Assembly (NCBI GenBank): GCA_013397435.1
Contig: VZRG01001592.1
Span: 106,476 to 170,475 of the forward strand
Direction of reading: 5' to 3'
DNA from: Erythrocercus mccallii
Taxonomy: Eukaryota; Chordata; Aves; Passeriformes; Dicruridae
Length of the DNA: 64,000 nt
Shown: in pieces, positions 28,401-40,050 of the stretch
Layout: each line of letters opens with the position of its first letter
Position numbering within the stretch: position 1 is the first letter of the stretch
The notes under the pieces: model-generated
Database searches by the model: none
Told to the model about the DNA's origin: nothing
What the model saw: only the letters and a program-made list of their open reading frames with translations
Position numbers and translations under genes: made by a program

Positions 28401-30230
28401 TCTTTTAAATTTGTCTGGGCTCATTATCTGGTATTTCACTTACAGTTTCTAAGCCTGCATTTACAAGATATCAAACAAAATTATTAAAAAAATTATTCTA
28501 AAAAGACAAGTGCAAATTCTAAGCTGATTACCAGGATGGATCTCAAATTTTGATATAGGCCTGAATAAAAATCTGAACAACCATATTTCTGTTTTGACAG
28601 CATTACAACTGCAAATGACTGAAAAAAACCAGGGAATAAATAGTGCTTTCAGCCACTGTGTCTCCAGGTTGGAATTTGTTAGAACCCAAGAAAAAACTTC
28701 CTACTGCCTTTACACCTCCATTATATATATTGAGAACCAACCTCAGCATTCAGCACCCCAGACTTTTTTCAGCAAAACACTGTCAGAATCTTCTAAACAA
28801 CAAACACTATCATCTGCCTGATTTCTAGTCTTCTCCCACACTTCTCTGTGTTCATCATACACAATGTCATCCTTTGTTCCCACAAAAAATTACTGCATCA
28901 TAAGAGGAAATTATCACAACTGTAGTTTCTTTCCATGCCATTACTCAGCTGAATTGCATAATAAAGACATATTTCCAATTGTCCTGTTAACAGTACATTC
29001 TGAAAGAATGTGGACTAGGCCATGGCACATCTCCATAGTAATTTAAATTACACATATTATCTTAAAGACCAAATTTTGCAGGGGGGGCGGGGAAAAGGTA
29101 AACTTTTAGCTTCTTGGGGATAAGAAAGAGATTATTGGTATGGCAAAACAGCAACTTAGAGAACAGGCAGTTCAACTTGGTCAGCAAATAAAGCAAGACT
29201 TTCTTTTCAAGTAATTCAGTAAAGCCTAATGTTAGATTCGAAAGCTCTCTACATATTCTTACTTTTTCAGGATCAAATTCAATGTTTTTAAACAAAATAT
29301 TTATCATTTATCAAATTGGATAAACCCCTTATTTTCTGCTAGGACTGCAAGTTCATATCTTAGGAAACAAAAACAATTTTAAAAAATAGAAATAGGGTTT
29401 AATTTTTAGTATTCTAGAATCATCTGCAAAGAGAGCACAACAAACTTTGCTCCCTGTCCCTAAATCTTAAAGGAGGTTGAAGTCCTTGAACAGATTAAAG
29501 AAGAGAGACTATGTTCCATATATTTTGCCTGAAAATTTACAATCCCTGTAGAAACAAAGAAATAAAATCTGGCTTCATTATCAGCTTTGGAGACAACCAG
29601 CACAGTAAAAACTAGCACAATCTTTGACCTCAAGGAAGAATACTACTTCAATGAAACAGAAAGGATACACAGTCAGCATCTGTTTCACATAAATGCCTGG
29701 CTGCTAAATATAAGAGCCTTAAGCAGTATTACTTCTGCTATGTTTTAAACACCGGCTGTTAATATGTTACTATATGATGACATATGAAGATTTCTGTTAC
29801 CTAAACCTAATAAGACAAAGCAACAAAAATTAAAACTATATAGAACTTCAGTCTGTAAATAACATGTAACTACAGACAGTGTTAAGAAAAGATGCCTTTT
29901 TTCAAGTTTCCAAGGTCAAATGACCGGACAGGCCCTTCACACTATAGTAAAGAGAAATTATGTAACAATAGCATGCTGACTAAAGGCAAAAACCAGGAAT
30001 AAGACCAAAAAAGACCTAGAAATCAGGTAAAATATGGACTTGTCTTCAACATCAGAAGCAAAAATTTCAAAATAAATTTAACAGTGATGTCTTGGGGTGA
30101 CAAATGTAAAATGCTTTGGTTTATTTTCACATAGAAGCGAGAGAGAAACCATGCCTACTCCAGAAAGCTCAGGTTTTACCCCCATCACACAGAAACACAT
30201 TTCTCAGCTAAAAGGTTAAATACTGACTAG

Positions 30231-31194
30231 GAGAATCACAGAATGATTTAGGTTGGAAAAGACCTCTAAGATCATCAAGTACAACCTTTGACCTATCACC
30301 ACCTTGTAAACTAGATCATGGAAATAAGTGCCATGTCCAGTTGTTTCTTGAACACCTCTAGGGATGATTACTCCCTCGGCAGTCATTCCAATGTTTAACA
30401 ACTGTTTTCATGAAGAAATTCTTCTTGATGTCCAGCCTGAACCTCCACTGGTGCAGCTTGAGCTCATCCTGTTGTTGGTTGACAGGAAGAAAAGAGCGAC
30501 TCCTACCCAGCCACAACCTCCTCTCAGGCAGCTGTAGAGAGTGATAAGGCCTCCTCTGACCTTCCTTTTCTCCAGATTAAACACCCCCTCTGCTGAGGAG
30601 TTTCCTCAGCCACTTCTCACAGGACTGGTGCTCCAGGCCCTTCCCCAGCTCCCCTGCCCTTCTCTGGACTCACCCCAGCCCCTCAGTGTCTTTCTTGCAG
30701 CGAGGGGCCCAGAGCTGGACACAGCACTCGAGGGGTGGCCTCAGCAGTGCCCAGCACAGGGGGACAATCCCTGCCCTGCTCCTGCTGCCACAGCATTGCT
30801 GATCCAGGCCAGGATGCCATTGGCCTTCTTGGCCACCTGGGCACAGCCTGGCTCATGTTCAGCTGCTGTCACAGCACCCCCAGGCCCTTTCCAGCCACTC
30901 TGTCCCAGCCTGTGGAGCTGCCTGGGGCTGTTGTGAGCCAAGGGCAGGAGCCGGCACTGGGCCTTGTTGAACCTCCCACCATTGGCCTCAGCCCATGATC
31001 CAGCCTGTCCAGATCCCTCTGCAGAGCCTTCCTGCCCTCCAGCAGATCAACACTGCCGCTCAACTCAGTGTCATCTGCAAACTGAGAATGCACTTGATCC
31101 CCTTGTCCAGACCATAAATAAAGATATTAAACAAAACTGGGACCCATAATGAGCCCTGGGAAACACCACTAGTGACCAGCAACTTATAAAACAA
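30231..31194 (-). mobile_element. CR1 LINE, 5'-truncated, with ORF2 reverse transcriptase remnant
   Basis: Read on the minus strand, the element begins inside the reverse transcriptase part of ORF2 (VSQGSLWVPVLFNIF, then LDKGIKCILS). After a frame change it continues with FADDTELSGSVDLLEGRKAL, where FADD is the catalytic YADD-type motif, and then LQRDLDRLDH. It runs on through the GC-rich ORF2 3' part and UTR to the CR1 terminus, whose reverse complement is AGAATCACAGAATGATTTAG at 30232-30251. The reading frame is broken (31060-31278 and 30869-31093 are in different frames), so it is a dead copy. It lies in ARL15 intron 3 in the same orientation as the gene. The GC content is far above that of the flanks. 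Confidence 0.95.
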
Positions 31195-31654
31195 AACAAA
31201 CTTTTGGAAGCTTGTTTTTGCTCTCTTATCTAGACAATGAGAAGGTAACTGAACTACCATTTTTCTGCAATATTTCATATAAGAAATCAGACTACATAAT
31301 TTTTAAATACAGACATGCAAACACCCACAGTCAAAGGAAAAAGGAAATAAAAGGTGTAGTAAAAATTCTGACAATCCTTATGTCTTTAAGAAGAGATAAA
31401 TGGATGAAAACAATAAATCAAGCATTCTGGATTACTCCTCATCATGAGCCAAAACTCTCCACTAAGATAAGATTTCTCAAAACACACATATCTGCATAAA
31501 AGTTGTACGATCAGAAAAGGTTAGGGACTTTTAACAAGGTTCTGCTATAGAATACACAGATACAATTATTGATTAAAAATTTTATTTACCTACATGAATT
31601 ATATATTTCATACAGCTTAGGTAGCAGAACATATAAGCTAGACTGCAAATGATT

Positions 31655-31680
31655 CATCCTACTTTTAAAAAAGTAGGATG
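31655..31680. repeat. perfect 12-bp inverted repeat with 2-base spacer
   Basis: CATCCTACTTTT, AA, AAAAGTAGGATG. It lies about 460 bp beyond the truncated 5' end of the CR1 at 31.2 kb. It is too short to be a gene, and there is no T-run placement meaningful for a eukaryotic terminator. Confidence 0.9.
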
Positions 31681-32790
31681 AAAAAAGTGACATTATGACT
31701 AAGTGCACACTCAAGCAGTATCTACACTATCTCTGGGGAGTGGTCCCTTTATGAAAGAAAACTTACTGGGTTGTTTTTTTTTTTTACAGAATGCATACTC
31801 AAACAGGAACATGTATGTTTAAATCCATGGACCAGTGCTAGTAAAGAGGAAATGCTATGCCTTCCACATGTGCTTATCTCAAAGCCTCCTTGAAACAAGT
31901 TCAAGTAAGACACTTACCATGCAAATAGATCTCCTGAAACTTTCCTCAAGAACCAAGTCAAATTCTACCCCAGATCATTTAAGAGAGGTTACAAGCTTGC
32001 TGAAAAATCTAATAAATAGCCTCAATATTAAGTCTAGTATATTTACATAAATGTAGTAAGATATACAGAAATACAATACAGATATACAGAAATTCTAGAA
32101 TATGAAGAAAATCAAAGTGGGTTTTAAATTAGAAGAACATGAGACTCCACAAGAACTCTCATCATTAGAGTGTTGTCTTGCTTGTAACAAACAACCTCAC
32201 TTGAGACTCAGAGTCAGTATTGGGAGCCAATTAGGTTGCCTGTGTATAGAAATTTTTTTAAAAATCCTACAATCATAAAACAACCATTGCTCCAAAATCC
32301 AATAAATCCAACAAGAGGACAGTTCTCAAAGAATATAACTCATTATAAGTTGGCTGCCTTTGCAAAACTTTCAGTGGTGCAGTAAATATATTGGTTTTGA
32401 CAAATGTTCACATAGTTACCTGAGCCAGTTCTCATAAGTGAAAGTTTATACATACAAAAAACACAAGGAACATACACTTCCTTGAGCTGCCACATGAGCC
32501 ATACTAAAATTACAGTCCAGTTTGTATTTCTGTATAACTTAACCACTGCAATTCAAGAAACTACATTAAGGAGATACATCGCACGCCTTCCACTCCTCCT
32601 GCTTTTTACCCTTTGTTTTTTGAGGTCAGGATTTGCACAATTTTCTCAGCTTTATCTGCTGAGATTTTTCACTCCAGCTGTACTGATCTATGATTTTAAA
32701 ATTTAAAATAACTAACAATTTAAAACAACTGACAGTTATGATGAGATTTAGACACTGAATGTTTTATAAACAAAAAAATAAATGCCATAC

Positions 32791-32850
32791 CTCCAAGTTC
32801 TTTTACGTTCAAAATTGCATTCTGGAATGGCACTGCTTTTATACTAAAAC
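32791..32850 (-). CDS. ARL15: ARL15 coding exon 3 (interswitch exon)
   Basis: This is a 60-bp exon, too short to stand out as an open frame by itself. It starts with the last two bases of the split Gly codon, encodes FSIKAVPFQNAILNVKELG and ends on the first base of the next Gly. This is the interswitch beta-hairpin that in ARF proteins leads into the WDxGGQ motif. Here the motif reads KELGGA across the junction with exon 4. The acceptor is TTCTCTTCTTAG (AG at 32852-32851), with a near-perfect branch-site sequence TACTAAT whose branch A would be 32873, 23 bases upstream. The donor is TTGGAG|GTATGG (GT at 32790-32789). Both intron phases agree with the neighbouring exons, which is strong evidence that the exon is real. 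Confidence 0.94.
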
Positions 32851-35572
32851 CTAAGAAGAGAATTAAAGAGTATTAGTAAGCTTTTTGTCAAAGAGGCCAT
32901 TTGGAATCAACTGCATATAGTCAGAAAAAACAACTTTTTCCATCAAGAACTAGCATTTTGCCTGAGAAATTCTGTTTCAATGTGTGGATGGGAAGCGGGT
33001 AAGAGGTGGAGGAGTGCCATGGAGGGGGACAAGAATAAATCAGGATAAGCAATGCAATTTTCAGTTATAAGTACCTGGCACACAAAATATAGTACAAAAT
33101 TCTATCCAGACCATCTACCAGAATATACTTCTATAAAATAATCCTTTACTGCATCTGGAGATAAAGTGAGTAATTCAGACTACCAGTAATATGAACATTC
33201 TGCAAATTTTAGGAGACATTGAAGACAACATGCAATTCAAATCACTGTGTTCTTCCATTTAAATTTCATAGATTTTGGTTGCATTTGGATTATTAATCCT
33301 TTTTATAAATGTTATTAATTGAAAGATCCTTCTACAGACCTTAGTTGGATGTATTAAAATGGTCATAAGCACACTGGAAACACCTATGAATTCTCTATTA
33401 GCCTGATTGTTGCTTAAAATTGAAAGAAAAATTAAAAACAAACAAAAAACCACTACCAAAATGTGATCTTAATTGAAAATTCAGACAGACGAGAGAAGAA
33501 ATGTAAAAGGCTCCCAGTCATATCCATGTATTATACACTAAATTTTGCATGTTCACTGTATACATATATTTAAGTGTACATAATACTTTATATAGGAAAA
33601 ATTATGTCTGCTCTTTCAGCAAAAAATATCCAGACAGACATTAAATTTATTTCCATCTAGCACAAGTAATTTCAACATGATTACATACCTGTGAACTGAG
33701 TAAAGAAGTTTTGAGAAAATGTGTTTCACTTCACGTTTATTAGCTATCACTTAACAGAAACAAGATGTTTTTTCTCCCTGGTTAGACCAATAAGATGCTA
33801 CAGTACTCCTACTATGGTCAATGCTAGATGCAATAGAGGAAAGCACAAGAAAATCTGAAGGGAATAATCGTGAAATATTTTGGGGATTGTTGTCTTAAAA
33901 GAAATCCTAAATTCTTCTGAAAAAAAAAGGAAAGAAATGGTATGGACCTGAGTGGCATTAACAAGAAAAACAACAATATACCTTATAGTTCGAAAACTGA
34001 GTGGAGAAGTTGTCACATTGTATTCTTGGATTCTCCACAATATTGTCTGATATGCCACATTTAAGAAGGTTAATTATAAGCTGAATACCCTAGATGTGCA
34101 TCATTTTGGTTTGCCTGCCTAGTATTCTCCAGAGTTGCTTTTAATTCCTCAAGTCACCTAATTACATGGTATTTTATTGCATTTCTCCAGAAAAATTAAA
34201 TCAATTTAATTTTTAATTTATGGTATTTTCATTACTTCCTCTGGTTTAGCTCTATACTTCTATTTATATTGCTGTTACGTTTTCTTTCAGGGTCTAAAGT
34301 GTTAAAGTATAATTTGTTCTAATCCCAGAGTAAAAACTCAAGTGAGAGGTAAAAAAAAATTATAAAAAGGCCCATTACTCCACAATTTTCTCCTAATTTT
34401 TTGAGTTAGTCACCTTCTCACAAATATCAGATCTCTCTAACATAGGCAGTAACACCACTATAGAGGCCGCAGGTTAATTTTTCACAGGTTAATAAAAACA
34501 CTATTTTCTTGTACCTGTTTTACATTTTACTTACAGTTGTATTAAATAATCTTATGTTTTTGTAAATTAAGAAAACATACACTGAAAAACAATTAAGGTT
34601 GCTAAGGCACAATCATGAAATTCAAGCCCCTGAACCACAGCAACAGTACCAAGCCATGTAACAGTAAAACACAAGGTACTTGCACAACACTTCGTATCGG
34701 TTCCATCAGCAACTCAACCTTAATAATTGCTGCAGCCACCGAAGCAGAGTTCTTGAACCTCCATGACCTAATGTGCCCTCCTTCCAGCCAGGTATTCCTC
34801 TTCTTACTTCACATGTTTGTTTCTGGATTTTCTGGTGCTGTCTTGTTCTTCGTTTGTTTTTTGTTGGTTGCTTGGTTTTGAGGTTTTTTCAATCAAAACA
34901 TGCTTTTCAGCATTAGGCATTCTGGTTCACCATTATCAAGATACCTATGCAAATTTTTTGGACTTAAGATACCTCTTATCTGGTTATACTGTCTGTTTTT
35001 ATGTATCTTCTCAGTACCACTGAAACTTTCTGTAAATTGATTCTTTGACCACAGTCTGCCCTTACTACATAAACAAGTCTGTTGCTCATCTAAAAAGCTG
35101 GGATTATCACCAAAAAAACATATTTCCATTACATTTATTCTTTCTACTTTTGACTAAGTATGTATAGAAATAATTCCCAATTTAAGTTTCAGAGCATCAC
35201 CATTCTTTTCTATTTTACAGGACATTCTCCTCTTTTCTCTCCAATATATAGTGAGATAGCCTAAAAATCAAACGTAAAATGAGAAGAAACATTTTAATGT
35301 ATGTACAGTACAGTGCTACTGTATGTAATGGTTCTGATTCATTAGACCACTCTGTTCAGATTTTAATATATTCCAAATCGTATGTTTCCATGGATATTCC
35401 CCAATGTATCAATAAATACTGAAAGAAAGTAATGGTAGCTCCAAAGTGATCCGTTAGGTGCTTTCAACAGCAAGATGAGTAGGCTGAAGTTCTCTACAGC
35501 CTTTGTTATGTGTTTCAGGAGTCATCTTTGGGCAATATTCCAGGACACCATGGAATAAAGGCAGCATCCTAC
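32851..35572 (-). other. ARL15: ARL15 intron 2, about 2.7 kb
   Basis: Complete 2,722-bp intron between coding exons 2 and 3. I see no interspersed repeat, RNA gene or extra exon in it, only AT-rich sequence with short A or T runs. The branch-site candidate TACTAAT lies near its 3' end (32878-32872 on the minus strand). Confidence 0.92.
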
Positions 35573-35717
35573 CTGTGGTAGACACAATATTCTCCGGGCT
35601 TTCACTGCAGAGCTGAGACAGAAGACTTGTCTTGCCAGAACCAGAGAGGCCTATGCAAACCAAGTCATACTCAGGTCGTGGTGGTGGTGGTCCCTTGCAG
35701 CAAAGTGCTCTAAAACA
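35573..35717 (-). CDS. ARL15: ARL15 coding exon 2 (P-loop exon)
   Basis: This 145-bp exon encodes 48 residues plus the first base of a split Gly codon. It opens with CFRALCCKGPPPPRPEYDLV, a Cys-rich and Pro-rich N-terminal segment, and continues into the nucleotide-binding P-loop GLSGSGKTS, which fits the Walker A pattern GxxxxGK[ST]. It ends in the switch I region with VSTT(G). The acceptor is a long pyrimidine-rich tract ending in CTGGCAG (AG at 35719-35718). The donor is ACAG|GTAGG (GT at 35572-35571). Compared with human ARL15 as I remember it, differences are few: Pro for Ala before RPEYD, Ser for Thr in the P-loop, Gln for Lys in LLSQLC, and Glu-Asn-Ile for Asp-Asn-Val. The protein is a small GTP-binding protein linked in the literature to magnesium-channel regulation and metabolic traits. 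The run of four prolines is coded by consecutive CCA repeats. Confidence 0.95.
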
Positions 35718-36248
35718 CTGCCAGGGTGGGGCAAAACAAACAAAACAAAAACAAAAGGAAGAGGTTACTTTTCTTTTTTGGCAAATGTTTAGTCACTTAG
35801 CCCTCTAAGAAGGAAGTTTATAAACTTAAAGGCATTAGAGAGAAGCAAATTATTATTCCAACTTATTATTTTGACTAAATAAACAACTAATAGACTAAGA
35901 CCACCTCAACTAAAATCTAGAACAACTTTATAAGAAAGAAAATATACATGCTAACTTTTCGCCTAAACCTCAAAAAGCTGGTATGAGGAATAAAACATCC
36001 GTTTCCTAAGCAGCACAAACTGCTCACGTGCCCTATTCAGCTCTGCAGCTGATTATGCATGAGTTTCCTTCCTGTGCCAATTTCATGCAATACCTGGTGT
36101 GAATATCAGAGCCAATCTGGAGCAGCTGCTGACCATGCTCTACCTGTTGTCAGAGAAAAGAATCAGAGACCTTTGCTCCACTAATGTCCTTTTTGGGCTT
36201 GCTTTGTCATGCATTTTAGCTCAGAACAACAGCTGTTAAAGGGTACAG

Positions 36249-36277
36249 CTTGTAAATAAATAAATAACCAAATAAAT
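36249..36277 (+). repeat. short (TAAA)n/(AAAT)n repeat
   Basis: AAATAAATAAATAACCAAATAAAT: a short interrupted tetranucleotide repeat in intron 1, about 0.5 kb upstream of coding exon 2 in gene orientation. Confidence 0.7.
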
Positions 36278-39200
36278 CTTGCTGGACATAGATCTAGTAA
36301 AAAACAGATAGATCTCTCACTTTCCCTGGACAAGTATAAATTATTCACAATGTAAACAAATAAAAATCTCTTACACAAAGCCTACTTCATATTTCTGCTC
36401 ACTTCTCTTAAACAGTTTTGCTGAAGTAGGCCAAGTTTATCTGTTCCTTAGGCCGTCATTAAGTTCTTCATTTTTTTGTTTATATGCAATTTAGAAACAT
36501 TTTATGTAAAAACCTAAAAGCATACAGTTCCAGGAAAGCTAGGAAGTTTATATTTTATGTATAGAGCATAATTACCCACTGATTTCCAAGGTAGATTTCC
36601 ACCACTCCTATATATATAGAAAAAAATAACTTTTTCCCCAGTATCTGCCACCTTTATATCAAAGGAAGACCTCTGCTCTAACAGAGAAGGGAAAACATGT
36701 CTGTACAATCACTCCTTTCTCACACGTTCTGCTTTTACATAGCCTCAGCTCTTTATTTCCATCTTAACCACAAGTCTGCACTGCACTGATTGCAGGAAAA
36801 GAAATCCAGTATTTACAACCTTAACCTAGTTTGTCTTGACAGCTGCCCAGGTTTTCTCACTGAGGGATACTGGAGGAGCAGAGAAACTGAACTGATGTCA
36901 GTAAGGCTCTAATGCAAACACTGAGGTCTGACCCTCTGAGCAAGTCGTCCAGTGAGAATGTGATTATAGAAGGATGGTTCACTCAACACAGAACATTAAT
37001 TAGATTCTTTCAGTATAGATGATAAGCTACTACACATGCTGCCAAAACAGCTTTCATTGCTTCGAAGAAGCAAAAGGTAAATTCAGTGAAAGCTACTTCA
37101 GCACCTTTTAAAAGAGTGAAAGGAAACATTTTAGAAGAATATCTTCAATAATATTTAGCAAAATAAAGGCAGCAGATTTTAAAAATAATAGCTTTGATAT
37201 AGATAGATTTGATTCAAAAATTATTTTCTTTAAGAAGGTTTGCCCTTGAATGTGTCCACACCTTAGAGGAATAAATTTGCCTTCTAGCTTTATTTACTGA
37301 TGTTCTATTTATTTACTCGTTTATACTTATCTCACAGGTTCTACAAAGCCAGAGCAAACATTCTACTGTGGTACTTAAGTGAGAAAGGCCAACGGACTTC
37401 ATTGAACAAGATAAACTCTGTTAAATAGAGCTTCCACTTAATGGATATCAAGCTGAAGGCCACATAAAATCCTTCAGAGCTTGCCAGAACTCCCAAGGCT
37501 GTGTGTCAGACCCTCTCAGTCTTTAAAAGGATTCAATTTGTCCCTGTCATCGTGGCATCTTTGCAACAAGCTCTTGATGTCACATTGAAAACATAAAGGA
37601 ATAGATGAGCTGACGGAATCCTGTGCTTCTCTGTCCAGGCATTGTGCTGGTTCTTATGCAACCAGACATGACTCTTGAGCCCTGACACCATCTAATAACA
37701 AAGTTCTGTGAAAGATATTTTCTGCTCTTTGCAGAACATATATGGAGGCTCTGTAACAGGCAGGTTTTGTGAACCTCAGAATCTCTACTGCGAACTCCTC
37801 TAACTTAGTCTGGGGAATCTTTATATGCTGTGGATGAAACGTGATAAAAAATCTAGGTCAGATTGCATCTCCAAAGTAGCATATGTAGACTCACCATCCC
37901 CTCACTTATTCTTTACTACTAAGCACACTAAGATAGGCATGAAAATTTCAGACAGACCCCAAGAAGACAGGAACATGGCTCCCTCCAGACCACTCTTATA
38001 TTTTATTTTATATGATTCCCCTATCTTTGTTATATTCATGACTTTGTCTGCTATGCTAATTCCCTTCAGTAAATTGATTTAGTTGTAATGAAAACAATTT
38101 TTTAATGCTCTAGCTTCAAAAAGCTGCTGAAACTTAAGCTATTGTGTATAGCACTTAGCAGCAGCTGAGATGAGAAATTTTAGAGCACATTGAAGGGAAT
38201 GCTTGTAATAACAGATTTAGACTTTATAAACTTGTTTCGCAACCCTCCTTACTCAAGCTCAATGAGTATCTTTCCCATAGGAAACAGCACTATACAAACA
38301 GTCTGATCACTCTCTTCCTGTTCTCTCAGCAGCCTGAAGTTACCTGCTCCCTGACAAAGTTAGGGCCATTTAAGCATCCATTACAGAGTCTAAACCTTTA
38401 TTGTCACAACTGTGATAGCTGCATCTAGTAGCTACACAGTACCTGTGGGAAGTGGAAAATTCAGAAGTCACAGACTATGTATATAAAATTGCATCTTATA
38501 GTCTGCATTTTATTATAGACAGGAAATGCATCCTGAAATATTTTATAACCATGGACTAGAGCTACACATTATTTAAATTGTCATCACATATTACAGTGCA
38601 CTCTGAAAACCACAAAACTGCAAGAAATGTGTACCAGTAACTAAAGAAGTCATTCCAGAATTCCAAAACACAAATATATCAAAAACATTGAGAAAGTTGC
38701 TCAATTCACAACTAGTGGTCAGTTCTTTCCCAAACCAGCATACTTTCCACTCAATTTAGTCAACCCAAAAGGCATAAAAGAAGCTTGAATTAACTTGCCA
38801 GATATAGACCCAGTAGTCTCCTCTATTGATTCCCAAACCAGATTTGCTCAATGGGCAATAAAATCCTGCCTTTTAGGTATTATGAAACAAACTCTAAACC
38901 AAGCAGTGCCTCTTAGAGGAAGTGTTGGAGTAGACAGAAAAGAAAACATTGGACTACTGCAAATACAGGGTCAAGCAAAGCTAGTTGGCATAGTCACAGA
39001 AAAGTTGTTTCGGATATGGTCATGTATTCGGACCCCACTGCTAGCAACAAAAATGGAACATTTTTTTGAGCCTTCTCATCCTATCAGGGTAAGACCTTAC
39101 TTAGTTTAAAGGAAATGACATGTCTAATTGTCAGCTTTCATAATTTTTGAGAATATCACACTCAAAGCTATAGCCACTGGATGGGGAAAACAGGCATGCA

Positions 39201-39627
39201 AAGAGAGGCAGACAGGGAGTGTCAGGAATTCATTTTTTAATGAACAAACATATTCTTAAGTACTGAAAATAAAACAATAAAATACCCTTAAAAATGTAAG
39301 CATTTAATCAGTTTTTGAAAAAAAGATGGATTTATCCAGAAAACTGGGAGTAATAAGTACTGCAGTATGCAGAAAACTTTGTGATATTCAGCAGCATTGT
39401 CATTTTCATTTTACTTGTCAGTATGCATGAATGCTGCATGTGCACATATAATCATTTTTAAGAGCTAAGGGAAGAAGCTAGCCAGTTCTACTCCTCCTTA
39501 CAGATTTCTAACCCAAGCAGATGATTCTGGGTCTTAGGAGGATCAGTATTTATGCTGACAATCCTAGATAGTGTCCCTTTAAAGCCCTATGGAGATTGCT
39601 TTTGGGAAAAGCATATTGTGTTTACAG

Positions 39628-39750
39628 CAGGGATGGCCAAACACTTCTGATATATGTGCCACTCGGAGATCACCGATTGAAGCTCTGGGCAGCAAATGTC
39701 CCTGAATTAGTACTCTCTACAACACATTAAACTGCCTCCAGCTGTTGAGT
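39628..39750 (+). mobile_element. possible hAT DNA-transposon relic
   Basis: The start CAGGGATGGCCAAACACTTC resembles the 5' terminal repeat of non-autonomous hAT elements of the Charlie/MER5 type (CAGGGGTNNNCAAAC). It is followed by TGTGCCACTCGGAGATCACC, in the position where such elements often carry a GTGCCAC-like block. The other terminal repeat and the 8-bp target duplication could not be recognised, so this is a weak call. Confidence 0.3.
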
Positions 39751-39991
39751 CTGTCTTTGCCTACTCATTGTACATCTCGTTTCACTCTCCTTTTTGGGGT
39801 GAAATACTCCATTATTTCTGCTTTGTTCTGGACCCATCTCCTGTCTGTTTCTTTTGTTGCCACTATTTAATAGGGACAAACAGAAGCAAGGGATTTCATG
39901 CTTAGTTGGTTAAACACACACAGTCTCATGGAAAAATACCCCAAGTTAGTGCAGCACTAATGCTAACAAACCAAGCATTCAGAACTCTTGA

Positions 39992-40050
39992 AATACAGAA
40001 TGAAGGTTGAACTAACTAAGGTTAGAATACAGAATGAAGGTTGAACTAAC
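39992..40050 (+). repeat. 34-bp-period direct duplication
   Basis: The 25-mer beginning AATACAGAATGAAGGTTGAA occurs at 39992-40016 and again, identical, at 40026-40050, separated by TAAGGTTAG. Perfect identity points to a recent tandem duplication or slippage event. Confidence 0.9.

Larger units (their letters stand above)
20831..32790 (-). other. ARL15: ARL15 intron 3, about 12 kb
   Basis: Complete intron between coding exons 3 and 4, 11,960 bp, with GT donor at 32790-32789 and AG acceptor at 20832-20831. It contains the largest CR1 copy of the window (30231-31194), a run of 20 A at 23.9 kb, a T-rich tract at 25.4 kb and a 12-bp-arm palindrome at 31.66 kb. The rest looks like unique AT-rich sequence. 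Open frames at 21561-22004 (minus, 147 codons) and 25628-26104 (plus, 158 codons) match nothing I recognise and are probably chance. Confidence 0.9.

Noticed and set aside
31212..31499. 95-codon plus-strand frame beside the CR1
   Set aside because: Begins at the CR1 boundary, has no recognisable motif and is typical of AT-rich chance frames.
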